Assembly (NCBI GenBank): GCA_026391695.1
Contig: JAPLDP010000020.1
Span: forward strand, 1-61,360
Reading direction: 5' to 3'
Length of the DNA stretch: 61,360 bases
From: Bacteroidota bacterium
GTDB lineage: Bacteria > Bacteroidota > Bacteroidia > Bacteroidales > JAGONC01
Of the stretch, positions 8,422 through 17,060 are shown piece after piece (the first letter of the stretch is position 1; every line of letters starts with the position of its first letter). The translations under genes were made by a program, and so were the position numbers. The notes beneath the pieces are model-generated. The model did not search any database. It worked only from the letters and a program-made list of their open reading frames with translations, and was not told the DNA's origin.

Positions 8422-9279
8422 ATGAGCTTCTGGCAATTTCTGAAAAGTAGGACATTTTTCAAGAACCTTGGATTGGTCATCCTGTTAACAGGTGTGCTGT
8501 TGTTCATCACTTTCAGGTTGCTGAAACTTTATACCCTTCATGGTGAAGTGATTACATTACCAAATTATTCCGGGCTGAATCTGGCTGATCTGAATTACGA
8601 TCCATCGCATAATGACCTTACTTTCATCGTCGTAGATTCTGTGTATGACGACACTAAAGAAAAAGGAAGCATTGTCATGCAGGATCCTCTTCCTGAATCG
8701 AAGGTTAAAAAAGGAAGGAAAATATATCTGACTGTGGTCGCTATGCTGCCCGAAATGGTCAGCATGCCTAATCTGCGTGAATTGTCACTGCGCCAAGCCG
8801 TGTCATTGCTACAGACCTATGGACTGAAAGCCGGCAACCTGCAGTTTGTACCCAGCCAATTCGAAAATGCCGTACTCGACCAGAAATATAACGGCATGAC
8901 CATTGAGCCTACTACCATGATCGAGAAAGGATCGAGCATAGAACTGCTGGTGGGCAAACGGGGATCAAAAGTACCTGTGCCCTGCCTGATAGGCTTCAAC
9001 GAAGCCGAGGCTCTTACAGCCATCAAACAGGCTTCACTGAATGTGGGCAACCTGCATTTTCTGGATGAACAAGACCAGATGCATTCCCGGATATACCAGC
9101 AGATGCCCTCATGCACCACAAACCTATTACTGGAAATGGGCACACCCGTTGAGATATGGTTCAGATCGGACAGGTATTTCAACTTTGATGAACTGATTAA
9201 ACTTTTCAGAAAAGACACACTGAGGGTGGATAGCATAAACCTGGATTATTTAAATAGTGTAAATGACAGCATAGATTAA
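8422..9279 (+). CDS. membrane-anchored PASTA-domain protein
   Basis: 285 residues: a short cytoplasmic start, one membrane helix (about 17-35, LGLVILLTGVLLFITF), then three PASTA domains at about 43-110, 112-180 and 182-255. PASTA domains bind muropeptides or beta-lactam-like ligands. There is no kinase or transpeptidase domain, so it may be a cell-wall-linked periplasmic binder. Proximity to ddl supports a peptidoglycan role. Its stop codon directly abuts the next ATG, so the T9SS gene is translationally coupled. Confidence 0.85.
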   Translation: MSFWQFLKSRTFFKNLGLVILLTGVLLFITFRLLKLYTLHGEVITLPNYSGLNLADLNYDPSHNDLTFIVVDSVYDDTKEKGSIVMQDPLPESKVKKGRKIYLTVVAMLPEMVSMPNLRELSLRQAVSLLQTYGLKAGNLQFVPSQFENAVLDQKYNGMTIEPTTMIEKGSSIELLVGKRGSKVPVPCLIGFNEAEALTAIKQASLNVGNLHFLDEQDQMHSRIYQQMPSCTTNLLLEMGTPVEIWFRSDRYFNFDELIKLFRKDTLRVDSINLDYLNSVNDSID

Positions 9280-11445
9280 ATGAGGAATTTCTTCATATTT
9301 TTTTCGCTTTTAATGTCGGTGTTTACTTTAGCTGCACAGGAGGTCATCACCGATTTGGAATATAATCCTTTGCTGCGTGCTTCGCAACAGCCTAAGAGTG
9401 CCGCTATACTGAAATCAGTCGATAATAACCTGTTCACTCCTGTTGTCCTGCCTTTTTTCGACGATTTCAGTTCAGAAGACATGTATCCTTCACAGCTGCG
9501 CTGGCTGGATAAATATGCCTTCATAAATGCCACGTATGCTATAAATCCTCCCAACATCGGAACAGCGACACTTGATGCCATCAATGAGAAGGGTGAGATC
9601 TATCCTGGCGTCATTCCCGGTCCTATGCCTTTCATTGCCGATTATCTGACTTCACGGCCTGTACGGCTTGATTCGGTCTTCGATCCTGTGCCGCATGCGA
9701 TGACTGTCGGAGATTCAGTGTACCTGAGCTTCTACTTCCAGCCACAGGGTCATGGTAATCCCCCTGAATCCACCGATTCACTGGTGCTTGAATTTGGCGT
9801 TTATACCGGCGACAGCGTCTTTGCTTATATGGACTCAATTACGGTGACCATTGAAAAGACCTATTATCCCAATGACACTATCCTGTTGCCATGCCCCTTG
9901 CCCGATGATTCAGTGTACGTTTCGGTAAATCCCTGGCTTCAGTTGCACAATGCACAGCTGATGCTCATTGCGGGTGATATTGTGACATTGCCCTGCGATT
10001 CAGTGTTTGAACCAAAAATTGAATGGGATCACATCTGGAGCACTCCGGGAATGGCACTGGATACCAACTTTTATAAAGAAGGATATCCTTTATCATACTT
10101 CCATCAGGTTATGATACCCATTACCGACAGTGCACGATATTTCAGCAAATACTTTGTCTTCCGTTTTAAAAATTATGTCAGCCTCGCCGATAATTCGCTG
10201 CCAAGCTGGCAAAGTAATGTCGACCACTGGAATATCGACTTTGTATACCTGGATATGAACCGTAAGTGGTCGGATACGACTTATTCCTTTCTGAGTTTTG
10301 TCGATGCCGCACCCGGCATGCTGCGGCGTTATGAAGCCATGCCATATAAACAATACATGAGTGATCCGATCACCGAGATGAAAGACTCTATCGATATCGT
10401 CATCACCAACCTCGATACCCTGAGCCATAATTCGACGTACAAGTATATCCTGTCGGATGAACATGGTGTACCGCTTGATTCATGCCTGCGGGGTAACTGG
10501 GATATCCCGCCCGTTTATACTGATGGGTATCTTGATTACATCAATTTCAGCAGGCCGCCTGTATGTTTTGGCTTCTACCCTGTAATTTATAATGCTGACA
10601 GTGCATCTTTTACAATTACCCACATCCTTTCCAGCGGCACCGGTTCCAGCGAAAACCTTGGCGACACCATACGTTTCCGGCAAAACTTTTATAATTATTA
10701 TGCCTATGACGATGGCTTACCCGAAGCAGGCTATGGGCTTACACCTGCCGGATCACTGCTGGCATACCGCTTTATCCTCAATAAACCCGACACTCTGCGT
10801 GCTGTCCAGATGTACTTCAACGAAACCCGCACAGGTGCTAACCAACAATATTTTTCATTGATGGTGTGGAATGATGACAATGGCCTCCCCGGCCAGGTCA
10901 TATACTCCAAAACAGGCCTCAAACCGCAATACTCCAAAAGCCTCAGCCAGTTTTACACCTATTACTGCGACTCTGTTGTGCCTGTCGTCGGCCCTTTTTA
11001 TGTTGGCTGGGCACAAACCACCAGCGACAACCTGAACATCGGCTTTGACCGTAACAGGCAGGCACAGGAAAATATCTTCTATAATGTCGCCGGTACTTGG
11101 ACAAAAAGCATCCAACAGGGATCACTGCTGATGCGTCCTCTCCTCGGTAAATCCATACATGACTACCCGGTTAACATACCTGTCAAAGCTGACCAGATTG
11201 CCATATACCCCAACCCGGCAAAATATACGGCCATTAACCTGATGCTGCCACCAGACATGGATGACCCCGCCCACTCTGACCAGTTCGACCTCCGGGTATA
11301 TAATATCATGGGACAATCGGTCTATAACGGACCCTTTGAGAAAGATTTCAATATCTCATCCTTTGATAATGGGATCTATATTCTCACAGTCAGGGATATG
11401 CAACGGAATAAATTTTGTACCGGCAAACTGATAATTTCCAGATAA
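9280..11445 (+). CDS. large secreted protein with T9SS sorting tail
   Basis: 721 residues with a signal peptide (about 1-19, ending TLAAQ), a long beta-rich body without recognisable catalytic motif, and a C-terminal type IX sorting domain from about 640. That domain shows IYPNPAKY, YNIMGQSVYNG and FDNGIYILTVRD, ending KLIISR. It is therefore likely exported through the T9SS and held on the surface or released. It starts immediately after the PASTA stop codon and is followed 22 bp later by the RluD-like gene. Function is unknown. Confidence 0.85.
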   Translation: MRNFFIFFSLLMSVFTLAAQEVITDLEYNPLLRASQQPKSAAILKSVDNNLFTPVVLPFFDDFSSEDMYPSQLRWLDKYAFINATYAINPPNIGTATLDAINEKGEIYPGVIPGPMPFIADYLTSRPVRLDSVFDPVPHAMTVGDSVYLSFYFQPQGHGNPPESTDSLVLEFGVYTGDSVFAYMDSITVTIEKTYYPNDTILLPCPLPDDSVYVSVNPWLQLHNAQLMLIAGDIVTLPCDSVFEPKIEWDHIWSTPGMALDTNFYKEGYPLSYFHQVMIPITDSARYFSKYFVFRFKNYVSLADNSLPSWQSNVDHWNIDFVYLDMNRKWSDTTYSFLSFVDAAPGMLRRYEAMPYKQYMSDPITEMKDSIDIVITNLDTLSHNSTYKYILSDEHGVPLDSCLRGNWDIPPVYTDGYLDYINFSRPPVCFGFYPVIYNADSASFTITHILSSGTGSSENLGDTIRFRQNFYNYYAYDDGLPEAGYGLTPAGSLLAYRFILNKPDTLRAVQMYFNETRTGANQQYFSLMVWNDDNGLPGQVIYSKTGLKPQYSKSLSQFYTYYCDSVVPVVGPFYVGWAQTTSDNLNIGFDRNRQAQENIFYNVAGTWTKSIQQGSLLMRPLLGKSIHDYPVNIPVKADQIAIYPNPAKYTAINLMLPPDMDDPAHSDQFDLRVYNIMGQSVYNGPFEKDFNISSFDNGIYILTVRDMQRNKFCTGKLIISR

Positions 11446-11467
11446 CGCAGTAACTTCATCATCCAAC

Positions 11468-12511
11468 ATGTCCTCAAGCATGGACGACATACCCGTTTTA
11501 TCAGACGACCAAAGTGAACTTTACGAACATTTCAGTTTCGCTGCCGATAAAGGGCAGGAACTCCTGCGCATCGACAAGTTCCTGATGCACCGTATCGAGA
11601 ACGTTTCACGCAATAAAATACAAACAGCCGCCAAGGCAGGGAATATCCTCGTCAACGGCAAACCTGCAAAATCCAGCTATAAGGTCAAACCCGGCGACCA
11701 CATCTCCATCGTGATGAGCTTCCCGCCAAAGGAAATTGAGATCATCCCCGAGAATATCCCATTAAACATTCTTTATGAAGATGACGATATTATTGTCATC
11801 AATAAAGCCGCAGGTATGGTTGTTCATCCGGCATACGGCAACTACACCGGTACGCTGGTGAATGCCCTCGTGTTTCACCTGCAGGTTGCTGCCGCCGCCA
11901 ATCCCGACATCGCTCCCCACCTCGTCCACCGCATCGATAAAAACACATCAGGACTATTACTGGTCGCCAAAAACGAACTGGCCCAATGGAAGCTGGCACG
12001 GGAATTTTTCAACCATACTATCCAGCGGCAATACATCGCCCTGGTATGGAGTGATATCAGGGAAGACGAAGGGACCATCACCGGCAACATAGGCCGTAAC
12101 GTCAGGGACAGGAAGATCATGGCGGTATTTCCCGAGGGAGACCATGGAAAACACGCAGTGACACATTACCGTGTCATCGAACGCTTTGGTTACACTACTC
12201 TTATCGAATGTGAACTCGAAACAGGTCGCACACACCAGATACGGGCACACATGAAATATGCCGGCCATCCCCTCTTCAACGACGATGCCTATGGCGGCGA
12301 CCATATCCTGAAAGGCACCACCTTCACAAAATATAAACAGTTTATCGACAACTGCTTCGACATCTGTCCCCGCCAGGCTTTGCATGCCCGTTCGCTGGGA
12401 TTCATTCACCCGTCAACAGGAGAGCGGCTGTTCTTCAACTCAGAGCTGCCGGAGGATATGAAGCTGCTGATTGGGAAGTGGAGGAGTTACACGGCAAATA
12501 AGGGTGATTAA
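11468..12511 (+). CDS. RluD-like large-subunit pseudouridine synthase
   Basis: Isomerises uridine to pseudouridine in structured RNA, probably 23S rRNA. The 347-residue protein has an S4 RNA-binding domain (about 35-95), the RluA-family catalytic motif HRIDKNTSGLLL with Asp157, and GRTHQIRAHM. RluD is the most likely subtype from the S4 domain and context, but RluC/RluA-type specificity cannot be excluded. It is the last gene of the PASTA operon. Confidence 0.9.
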   Translation: MSSSMDDIPVLSDDQSELYEHFSFAADKGQELLRIDKFLMHRIENVSRNKIQTAAKAGNILVNGKPAKSSYKVKPGDHISIVMSFPPKEIEIIPENIPLNILYEDDDIIVINKAAGMVVHPAYGNYTGTLVNALVFHLQVAAAANPDIAPHLVHRIDKNTSGLLLVAKNELAQWKLAREFFNHTIQRQYIALVWSDIREDEGTITGNIGRNVRDRKIMAVFPEGDHGKHAVTHYRVIERFGYTTLIECELETGRTHQIRAHMKYAGHPLFNDDAYGGDHILKGTTFTKYKQFIDNCFDICPRQALHARSLGFIHPSTGERLFFNSELPEDMKLLIGKWRSYTANKGD

Positions 12512-12544
12512 TAGCTTCAAGCTACAAGCTGCTAGCTTCTAGTT
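12512..12544. repeat. AGCTTCA-type heptad repeat after rluD
   Basis: AGCTTCA, AGCTACA, AGCTGCT, AGCTTCT in tandem, beginning directly after the rluD stop codon. Same family as 8213-8236. Confidence 0.6.
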
Positions 12545-12805
12545 TTGGGATTGGGATTATCACCTCCGTGCTTCCTCCGTGGTTAAAACAAGCCTCAACA
12601 CCCGCTGTAACTTCCATTTTTCCTGTCTGAAAACCCGGCCTGAAGTCCGGGGTAATTCAAATCACGAATTCTAACCCCAGGTACGCATTATTGTGATGAC
12701 CCATATTTTTAAAGTACCGGCAGTAGAAGTTTTGTAAATCGTTTTTAGATGTTATGGAATAAACCAACCATTAATTTTTCTATGAAAAAATGACTGTTTT
12801 CAGAA

Positions 12806-12822
12806 ATTCTCCGTAGGAGAAT
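12806..12822. terminator. perfect 7-bp hairpin, possible terminator
   Basis: ATTCTCC, loop GTA, then GGAGAAT, between convergent rluD and kinase genes. There is no U-rich tail in either direction, so factor-independent termination is uncertain. The CTCCGTAGGAG core may itself be a dispersed repeat. Confidence 0.35.
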
Positions 12823-12909
12823 CCCGTTTGTAAAAGAAAACGAAGGATAAGATATACAAAGCTCCGGCCGAGTGAAGCGACGTCCCACAGAGCTCAGCGA
12901 ATGCGGGAT

Positions 12910-12957
12910 CGGCAGTCACTTAGCATTGTCAACTGTCAATTGTCGATTGTCAATTGC
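12910..12957. repeat. CAATTGT heptad repeat at kinase 3' end
   Basis: Tandem GTCAACT/GTCAATT/GTCGATT units. The kinase stop codon (TGA) is formed inside the first unit, directly after the conserved LPVGN end of the ATPase domain. Confidence 0.75.
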
Positions 12958-15900
12958 CCACCGGAAGGGAGAACCAAAACGTCGCCCCTCCGTTAACTTT
13001 TCCTTCTGCCCCGATGCGGCCGCCATGGCGATGAATGATGCGCTGCACGATGGCCAGCCCAATCCCTGTGCCTTCAAATTCCTTCGCGCTATGTAGACGC
13101 TGGAACACGCCGAAAAGCTTGTCCGCGTATTGCATATCGAATCCCGCGCCGTTGTCACGTATAGAATAAGTGATCTCTTCTCCCTGGTCATCACTGTTCA
13201 CTTCGATCACTGCACGCTCCCTCCCGGAAGAAAACTTGATGGCGTTGCCGAGCAGGTTAATCCACACCTGCCGGATCAGCGTATTGTCCCCCACTGCCGG
13301 ACATAATGGGTGGATATGAAAATCGATCCGCTCCACTTCCTCCGGCTTCGTCAGCTCATCATAGACCGACTTCACCAATGCGTCCATATTGATTTGCGTA
13401 AATTGCATTTCTGTACGCCCCAGGCGCGAAAGCGCGAGGAGATCATCGATCAGCAGATTCATTCTTCCGATGCTCTCCTGTATAATTGAACATGCCCGTT
13501 TCCCCTCAGAATTCAGGTTTGGTTCATTCTCTTCCTGAAGGATGTGTGCAAATCCATCAATGGCACGCAGAGGAGCACGCAGATCGTGGGAAATTGAATA
13601 GGAAAAAGCCTCCAGCTCTTTATTGGCTGCTTCTAACTGGGCTGTGCGTTCTCTGACACGTTGTTCAAGCTCCGCATTCAGTTTTCTTATTTCCTCTTCC
13701 GCCCGCTTGCGCTCGGTGATGTCGCTAGCAATGCCAAATTCTCCAACGATTTTCCCTTCTTTAAACTGGGGCATGCTCGTGAACTCGCCGATTAAGTACT
13801 CACCTGATTTGGCAAGAATCCGCAGTTCATAAGGACGAGGGTACTCGCCTCTCAAGACTTGCTGAAACGTGTCTGTTGCAAGTTGCATATCCTCTGGATG
13901 AACAAGGGTCGCAAATGTCTTTCCTACCCATTCGTCTCTCGACCATCCAGTAATGGTCTCAAAAGCTGGATTTAGCGATGTGAACCTACCATCATCGGCG
14001 GCAAGTGTGTATATGACGTCTGGTACAGTCTCAACAATGGTACGATAGCGCTGCTCGCTCTGCTTTAGCTCTTCTTCCGCCCGCTTGCGCTCGGTGATGT
14101 CAATATCCATCTCGAGGATGAGAGGAGAACCATCGGTGTCTGTAAAGGGGAAGTCATATACGTCGATAACGCTGGCGCCATCCAAGGTTGTTACTTGCCA
14201 ATGATGAGGCTTTGCGGTTTTTAACACCCTGTATGTCTCGCAAAAATCACAGGGCTCTTTTTCCCCAAAACAATACTCATAGCAACGCCTCCCGTACGAC
14301 TCGCCAAATTTATCCCGGAAAGCGTGATTGGAAAAGGCGACATGATAATCCGGAGTCAGCAGGCATACCATTATCGGGATAGCTTCCAGTACATCATGTA
14401 ACCGTTGTCGTTCCGCTTTTATCGCTTCCTCCGCCCACTTGCGCTCGGTGATGTCGTCGATGATTCCATCATAATATTTCACATCACCCTGATTGTCTTT
14501 AACGGCCACCGCTGACACGGACCCGACAAAGAGACTTCCGTCTTTCTTTTTCAGCCACAATTCCTCGCCTCTGACAAATCCTTCTTTGAGCATTTTATCA
14601 TTAAACATATTCCTGTCTTCTGGATTTTGATACAGGTCGGAAACGTTTATAGCCAGGAATTCCTCTTTGTTTTTATACCCAAACATCCCAATGATGGCGG
14701 GATTGGCTTCAATGAATTTGCCTTCAGGTCCAACGGTATTCCTGTAAATTCCTAAGTTGATGTTTTCTGTCAAACCCCTGTATTTTTCCTCGCTTTTTCT
14801 CAAGGCTTCTTCCGCCCGCTTACGCTCAGTGATGTCGCGAAATACTCCCTGCAGAGTTTTCCTGCCTTGAAGATTAAGATGATTGGCTTTGATTTCCACT
14901 TCTCTGATGATGCCGGCACTTGTCACAACTTGCGTTTCCAAAGTATGACCTTCTTTATCGCCCAGGTGTTGCCTGAATGTGGGAGAGGTGGCCGTCTTGT
15001 CGTTATATGGTGGGTGCAATATCGTTTGAGATTGCCCGATCAATTCCGACCGCTCTCTGCCTACTATAGCCGCCAGAGCTTGGTTGCAATCAATGATGAG
15101 GCCAGTTTCCGCATCCGCCAGGCATATCCCGTCCAGGGATTCGTCAAACAGGGTTCTGTAACACACTTCGCTCGACCGCAGCATCTCTTCCGCCCGCTTA
15201 CGCTCGGTGATGTCCTCAACAGTGCCGTCATAATACAGAGTTTTTGCCTGCGAATCCCGGATAGCACGGGCGTTTTCTCTGACAAAAATTATGGTCCCAT
15301 CCTTTCGCTTCCAAGCGGATTCTAATCCCTTGACCTCGCCGTCCTTTTCGATAATTTCAATGAACTGCGTGCGAGGATAGGAAGGATCGAAGCCATTTTT
15401 CTCAAGGTTTCTGGTTGAGAGATCATCGTAAGATGAGTAACCGAGCATCCTGACCAGAGCAGGGTTGGCCAGATGAATACTGCCCTCCGGAGTCGTTCTG
15501 TAGAGACCGATGGTAGAATTCTCATACAAGGTACGGAACCGCTCCTCGCTCTCCTGCAGTGCCTCCTCCGCCCGCTTGCGCTCGGTGATATCGCGGGAAA
15601 TTCCACGGTAGCCACGCAACCTGCCATCAATGTCGAAAAAAGGGACACCGCTGGTTTCCAGCACAACAATTCGGCCGGCGTTATCAAAGTTGCTGGTTTC
15701 CATTCCTTTGAACGAGATCGGAGACTCCGATAATGTACGGAACATCTTAATAGCATGCTCTCTATCTTCGGGTATCATAAGGTCGAACGGCGTTCTCCCA
15801 ATCATATCCTCCGGCTTGTATCCCCAGAGTTCATTGATTTGCGGGCTGCAATAGGTGTAAACACCGTTGGCGTCCATTTCCCAGACAAAGTCATTTGTGG

Positions 15901-16885
15901 TTTCTGTCAGTGCTTGGAATTGTTTATGGCTTTCTGGCAGCGCCTCCTCCGCCAACTTGAGCTCGGTTATGTCGACGAAACTTTCGAGTAGATGTTTGCG
16001 ACCATCCAGCATGACAGAAGTCACTGTCTTGAGAATCGGTATCCTCTCGCCGTCGGCATTCAGTAACACGCGCTCTGAGTGGTCTACGCTCTGTCCAAGG
16101 TCGGTGATAGGACAATATCCCTTCTCTGCTGGGCAAATGTAATTATGGCACACAGAACCAATAATCTTTTCTTTGGGCACACCAACCATTTTGGCGGCAA
16201 CAGGATTGGCATCAACTATCATATGCGTTTCGGCATCAATCACAATGATCCCACTCGGTGTTGAGTCCAATACGGTCTTTAGATGCGTTTCGCTCTCCTT
16301 CAGCGCCTCCTCTGCCTGTTTGCGCTCGGTGATGTCGCTCATCGCGGCACGGCATACAGGCATGCCATCAGCAGCCAGCGCAGCAGTAGCCTCTATCCGC
16401 ACCCAGACAGGATTATCGTCAGGATGCTTCATCCGCAGTTCGCAAACTTGGGGTGAACCTGTCTTGAAGAGCTGTTTGCGGTAAAGGTAAAAGATATCCT
16501 GGTCATCCTTGAGGATGAACCGTGTGATCGGTTGTTTGACCAGCGCACCACTGGCTACGCCTAGCAGGGTCGCGGCGGTAATGTTAGCCTCAAGGATCAG
16601 CGCCTTTTCACTGAGCGTGCAATAGCCTACTGGTGCCAGATCGTACAGGTCAAAATAGCGTAAACGTGACGCTTCCAGTTCGACCTGCGCCCGCCGTAAC
16701 TCCTCGTTCTGCATCTCCAGCTCGATCTGATGCACCCGCAGCTCATGGAGAACCTGCCGTACATCCTCTGGCGATAATGCATCTGAACTTTCCGGTATCC
16801 GGGCAGCCTTTCCCTGGGCTATCTTTTCCGCCCGCTGGCGCAAATCGTCTGTCTGTTTGGTACCGGTTTTTTTTATTTTAGTCAT
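12950..16885 (-). CDS. soluble eight-PAS sensor histidine kinase
   Basis: 1311 residues without membrane segments. Order: Lys-rich start and coiled coil (about 1-75, with VHQIELEMQNEELRRAQ), eight PAS domains each closed by DITERK-type linkers (about 76-1060), HisKA with phospho-acceptor His1100 (SISHDLRAPLRAIDG), and HATPase (NLLGNAIKF, DNGAGF, GTGIGLAIV). Two PAS domains are Cys-rich (CHNYICPAEKGYCPI; CYEYCFGEKEPCDFCE). The start follows a GGGGGG SD. GC content is higher than in flanking genes and the kinase core is about 90% identical to that of the gene at 20667, suggesting import and duplication. The cognate receiver is not adjacent. Confidence 0.9.
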   Translation of the reverse strand: MTKIKKTGTKQTDDLRQRAEKIAQGKAARIPESSDALSPEDVRQVLHELRVHQIELEMQNEELRRAQVELEASRLRYFDLYDLAPVGYCTLSEKALILEANITAATLLGVASGALVKQPITRFILKDDQDIFYLYRKQLFKTGSPQVCELRMKHPDDNPVWVRIEATAALAADGMPVCRAAMSDITERKQAEEALKESETHLKTVLDSTPSGIIVIDAETHMIVDANPVAAKMVGVPKEKIIGSVCHNYICPAEKGYCPITDLGQSVDHSERVLLNADGERIPILKTVTSVMLDGRKHLLESFVDITELKLAEEALPESHKQFQALTETTNDFVWEMDANGVYTYCSPQINELWGYKPEDMIGRTPFDLMIPEDREHAIKMFRTLSESPISFKGMETSNFDNAGRIVVLETSGVPFFDIDGRLRGYRGISRDITERKRAEEALQESEERFRTLYENSTIGLYRTTPEGSIHLANPALVRMLGYSSYDDLSTRNLEKNGFDPSYPRTQFIEIIEKDGEVKGLESAWKRKDGTIIFVRENARAIRDSQAKTLYYDGTVEDITERKRAEEMLRSSEVCYRTLFDESLDGICLADAETGLIIDCNQALAAIVGRERSELIGQSQTILHPPYNDKTATSPTFRQHLGDKEGHTLETQVVTSAGIIREVEIKANHLNLQGRKTLQGVFRDITERKRAEEALRKSEEKYRGLTENINLGIYRNTVGPEGKFIEANPAIIGMFGYKNKEEFLAINVSDLYQNPEDRNMFNDKMLKEGFVRGEELWLKKKDGSLFVGSVSAVAVKDNQGDVKYYDGIIDDITERKWAEEAIKAERQRLHDVLEAIPIMVCLLTPDYHVAFSNHAFRDKFGESYGRRCYEYCFGEKEPCDFCETYRVLKTAKPHHWQVTTLDGASVIDVYDFPFTDTDGSPLILEMDIDITERKRAEEELKQSEQRYRTIVETVPDVIYTLAADDGRFTSLNPAFETITGWSRDEWVGKTFATLVHPEDMQLATDTFQQVLRGEYPRPYELRILAKSGEYLIGEFTSMPQFKEGKIVGEFGIASDITERKRAEEEIRKLNAELEQRVRERTAQLEAANKELEAFSYSISHDLRAPLRAIDGFAHILQEENEPNLNSEGKRACSIIQESIGRMNLLIDDLLALSRLGRTEMQFTQINMDALVKSVYDELTKPEEVERIDFHIHPLCPAVGDNTLIRQVWINLLGNAIKFSSGRERAVIEVNSDDQGEEITYSIRDNGAGFDMQYADKLFGVFQRLHSAKEFEGTGIGLAIVQRIIHRHGGRIGAEGKVNGGATFWFSLPVGN

Positions 16886-16911
16886 ATTATACCCCCCATT
16901 TTTTGAGTGCG

Positions 16912-16936
16912 AACGGGCAACTCTATCAATCCCGTT
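16912..16936 (-). promoter_or_regulatory. dyad AACGGG-N13-CCCGTT before kinase start
   Basis: The inverted repeat is centred about 40 bp upstream of the kinase ATG, just before the SD. The same dyad at 20158-20182 has GACGGG/CCCGTC, a compensated outer pair. It could be an operator or a leader hairpin. A third copy lies at 51303-51327. Confidence 0.4.
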
Positions 16937-16998
16937 TAACCGCGAGTGTGCAAAGCTATTTAATATACCGTATTAGCGCGACCTCCATCATTCTTATC

Positions 16999-17060
16999 AT
17001 TGTCAATTGTCAATTGTCAACTGCCGACTGCCGACTGTCAACTGTCAACTGTCAACTGCC
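16999..17060. repeat. heptad repeat at the end of the CheB-CheR gene
   Basis: About eight GTCAATT/GTCAACT/GCCGACT units. The CheB-CheR-PAS frame runs into it and stops within three codons. Confidence 0.8.

Larger units (their letters stand above)
12512..12949. other. 438-bp convergent spacer full of short repeats
   Basis: Contains AGCTTCA-type heptads (12512-12544), paired CCTCCGTG units (12554-12585), a small CCCGG/CCGGG hairpin near 12630-12652, a perfect ATTCTCC-GTA-GGAGAAT hairpin (12806-12822) and the CAATTGT heptads next to the kinase end. No gene is seen. The hairpins may end transcription from both sides but lack clean U-tracts. Confidence 0.5.

Noticed and set aside
16999-17060. Short tandem repeats resembling a CRISPR array
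   Set aside because: Units are 7 bp without spacers, and no cas gene is present; they are heptad satellites.
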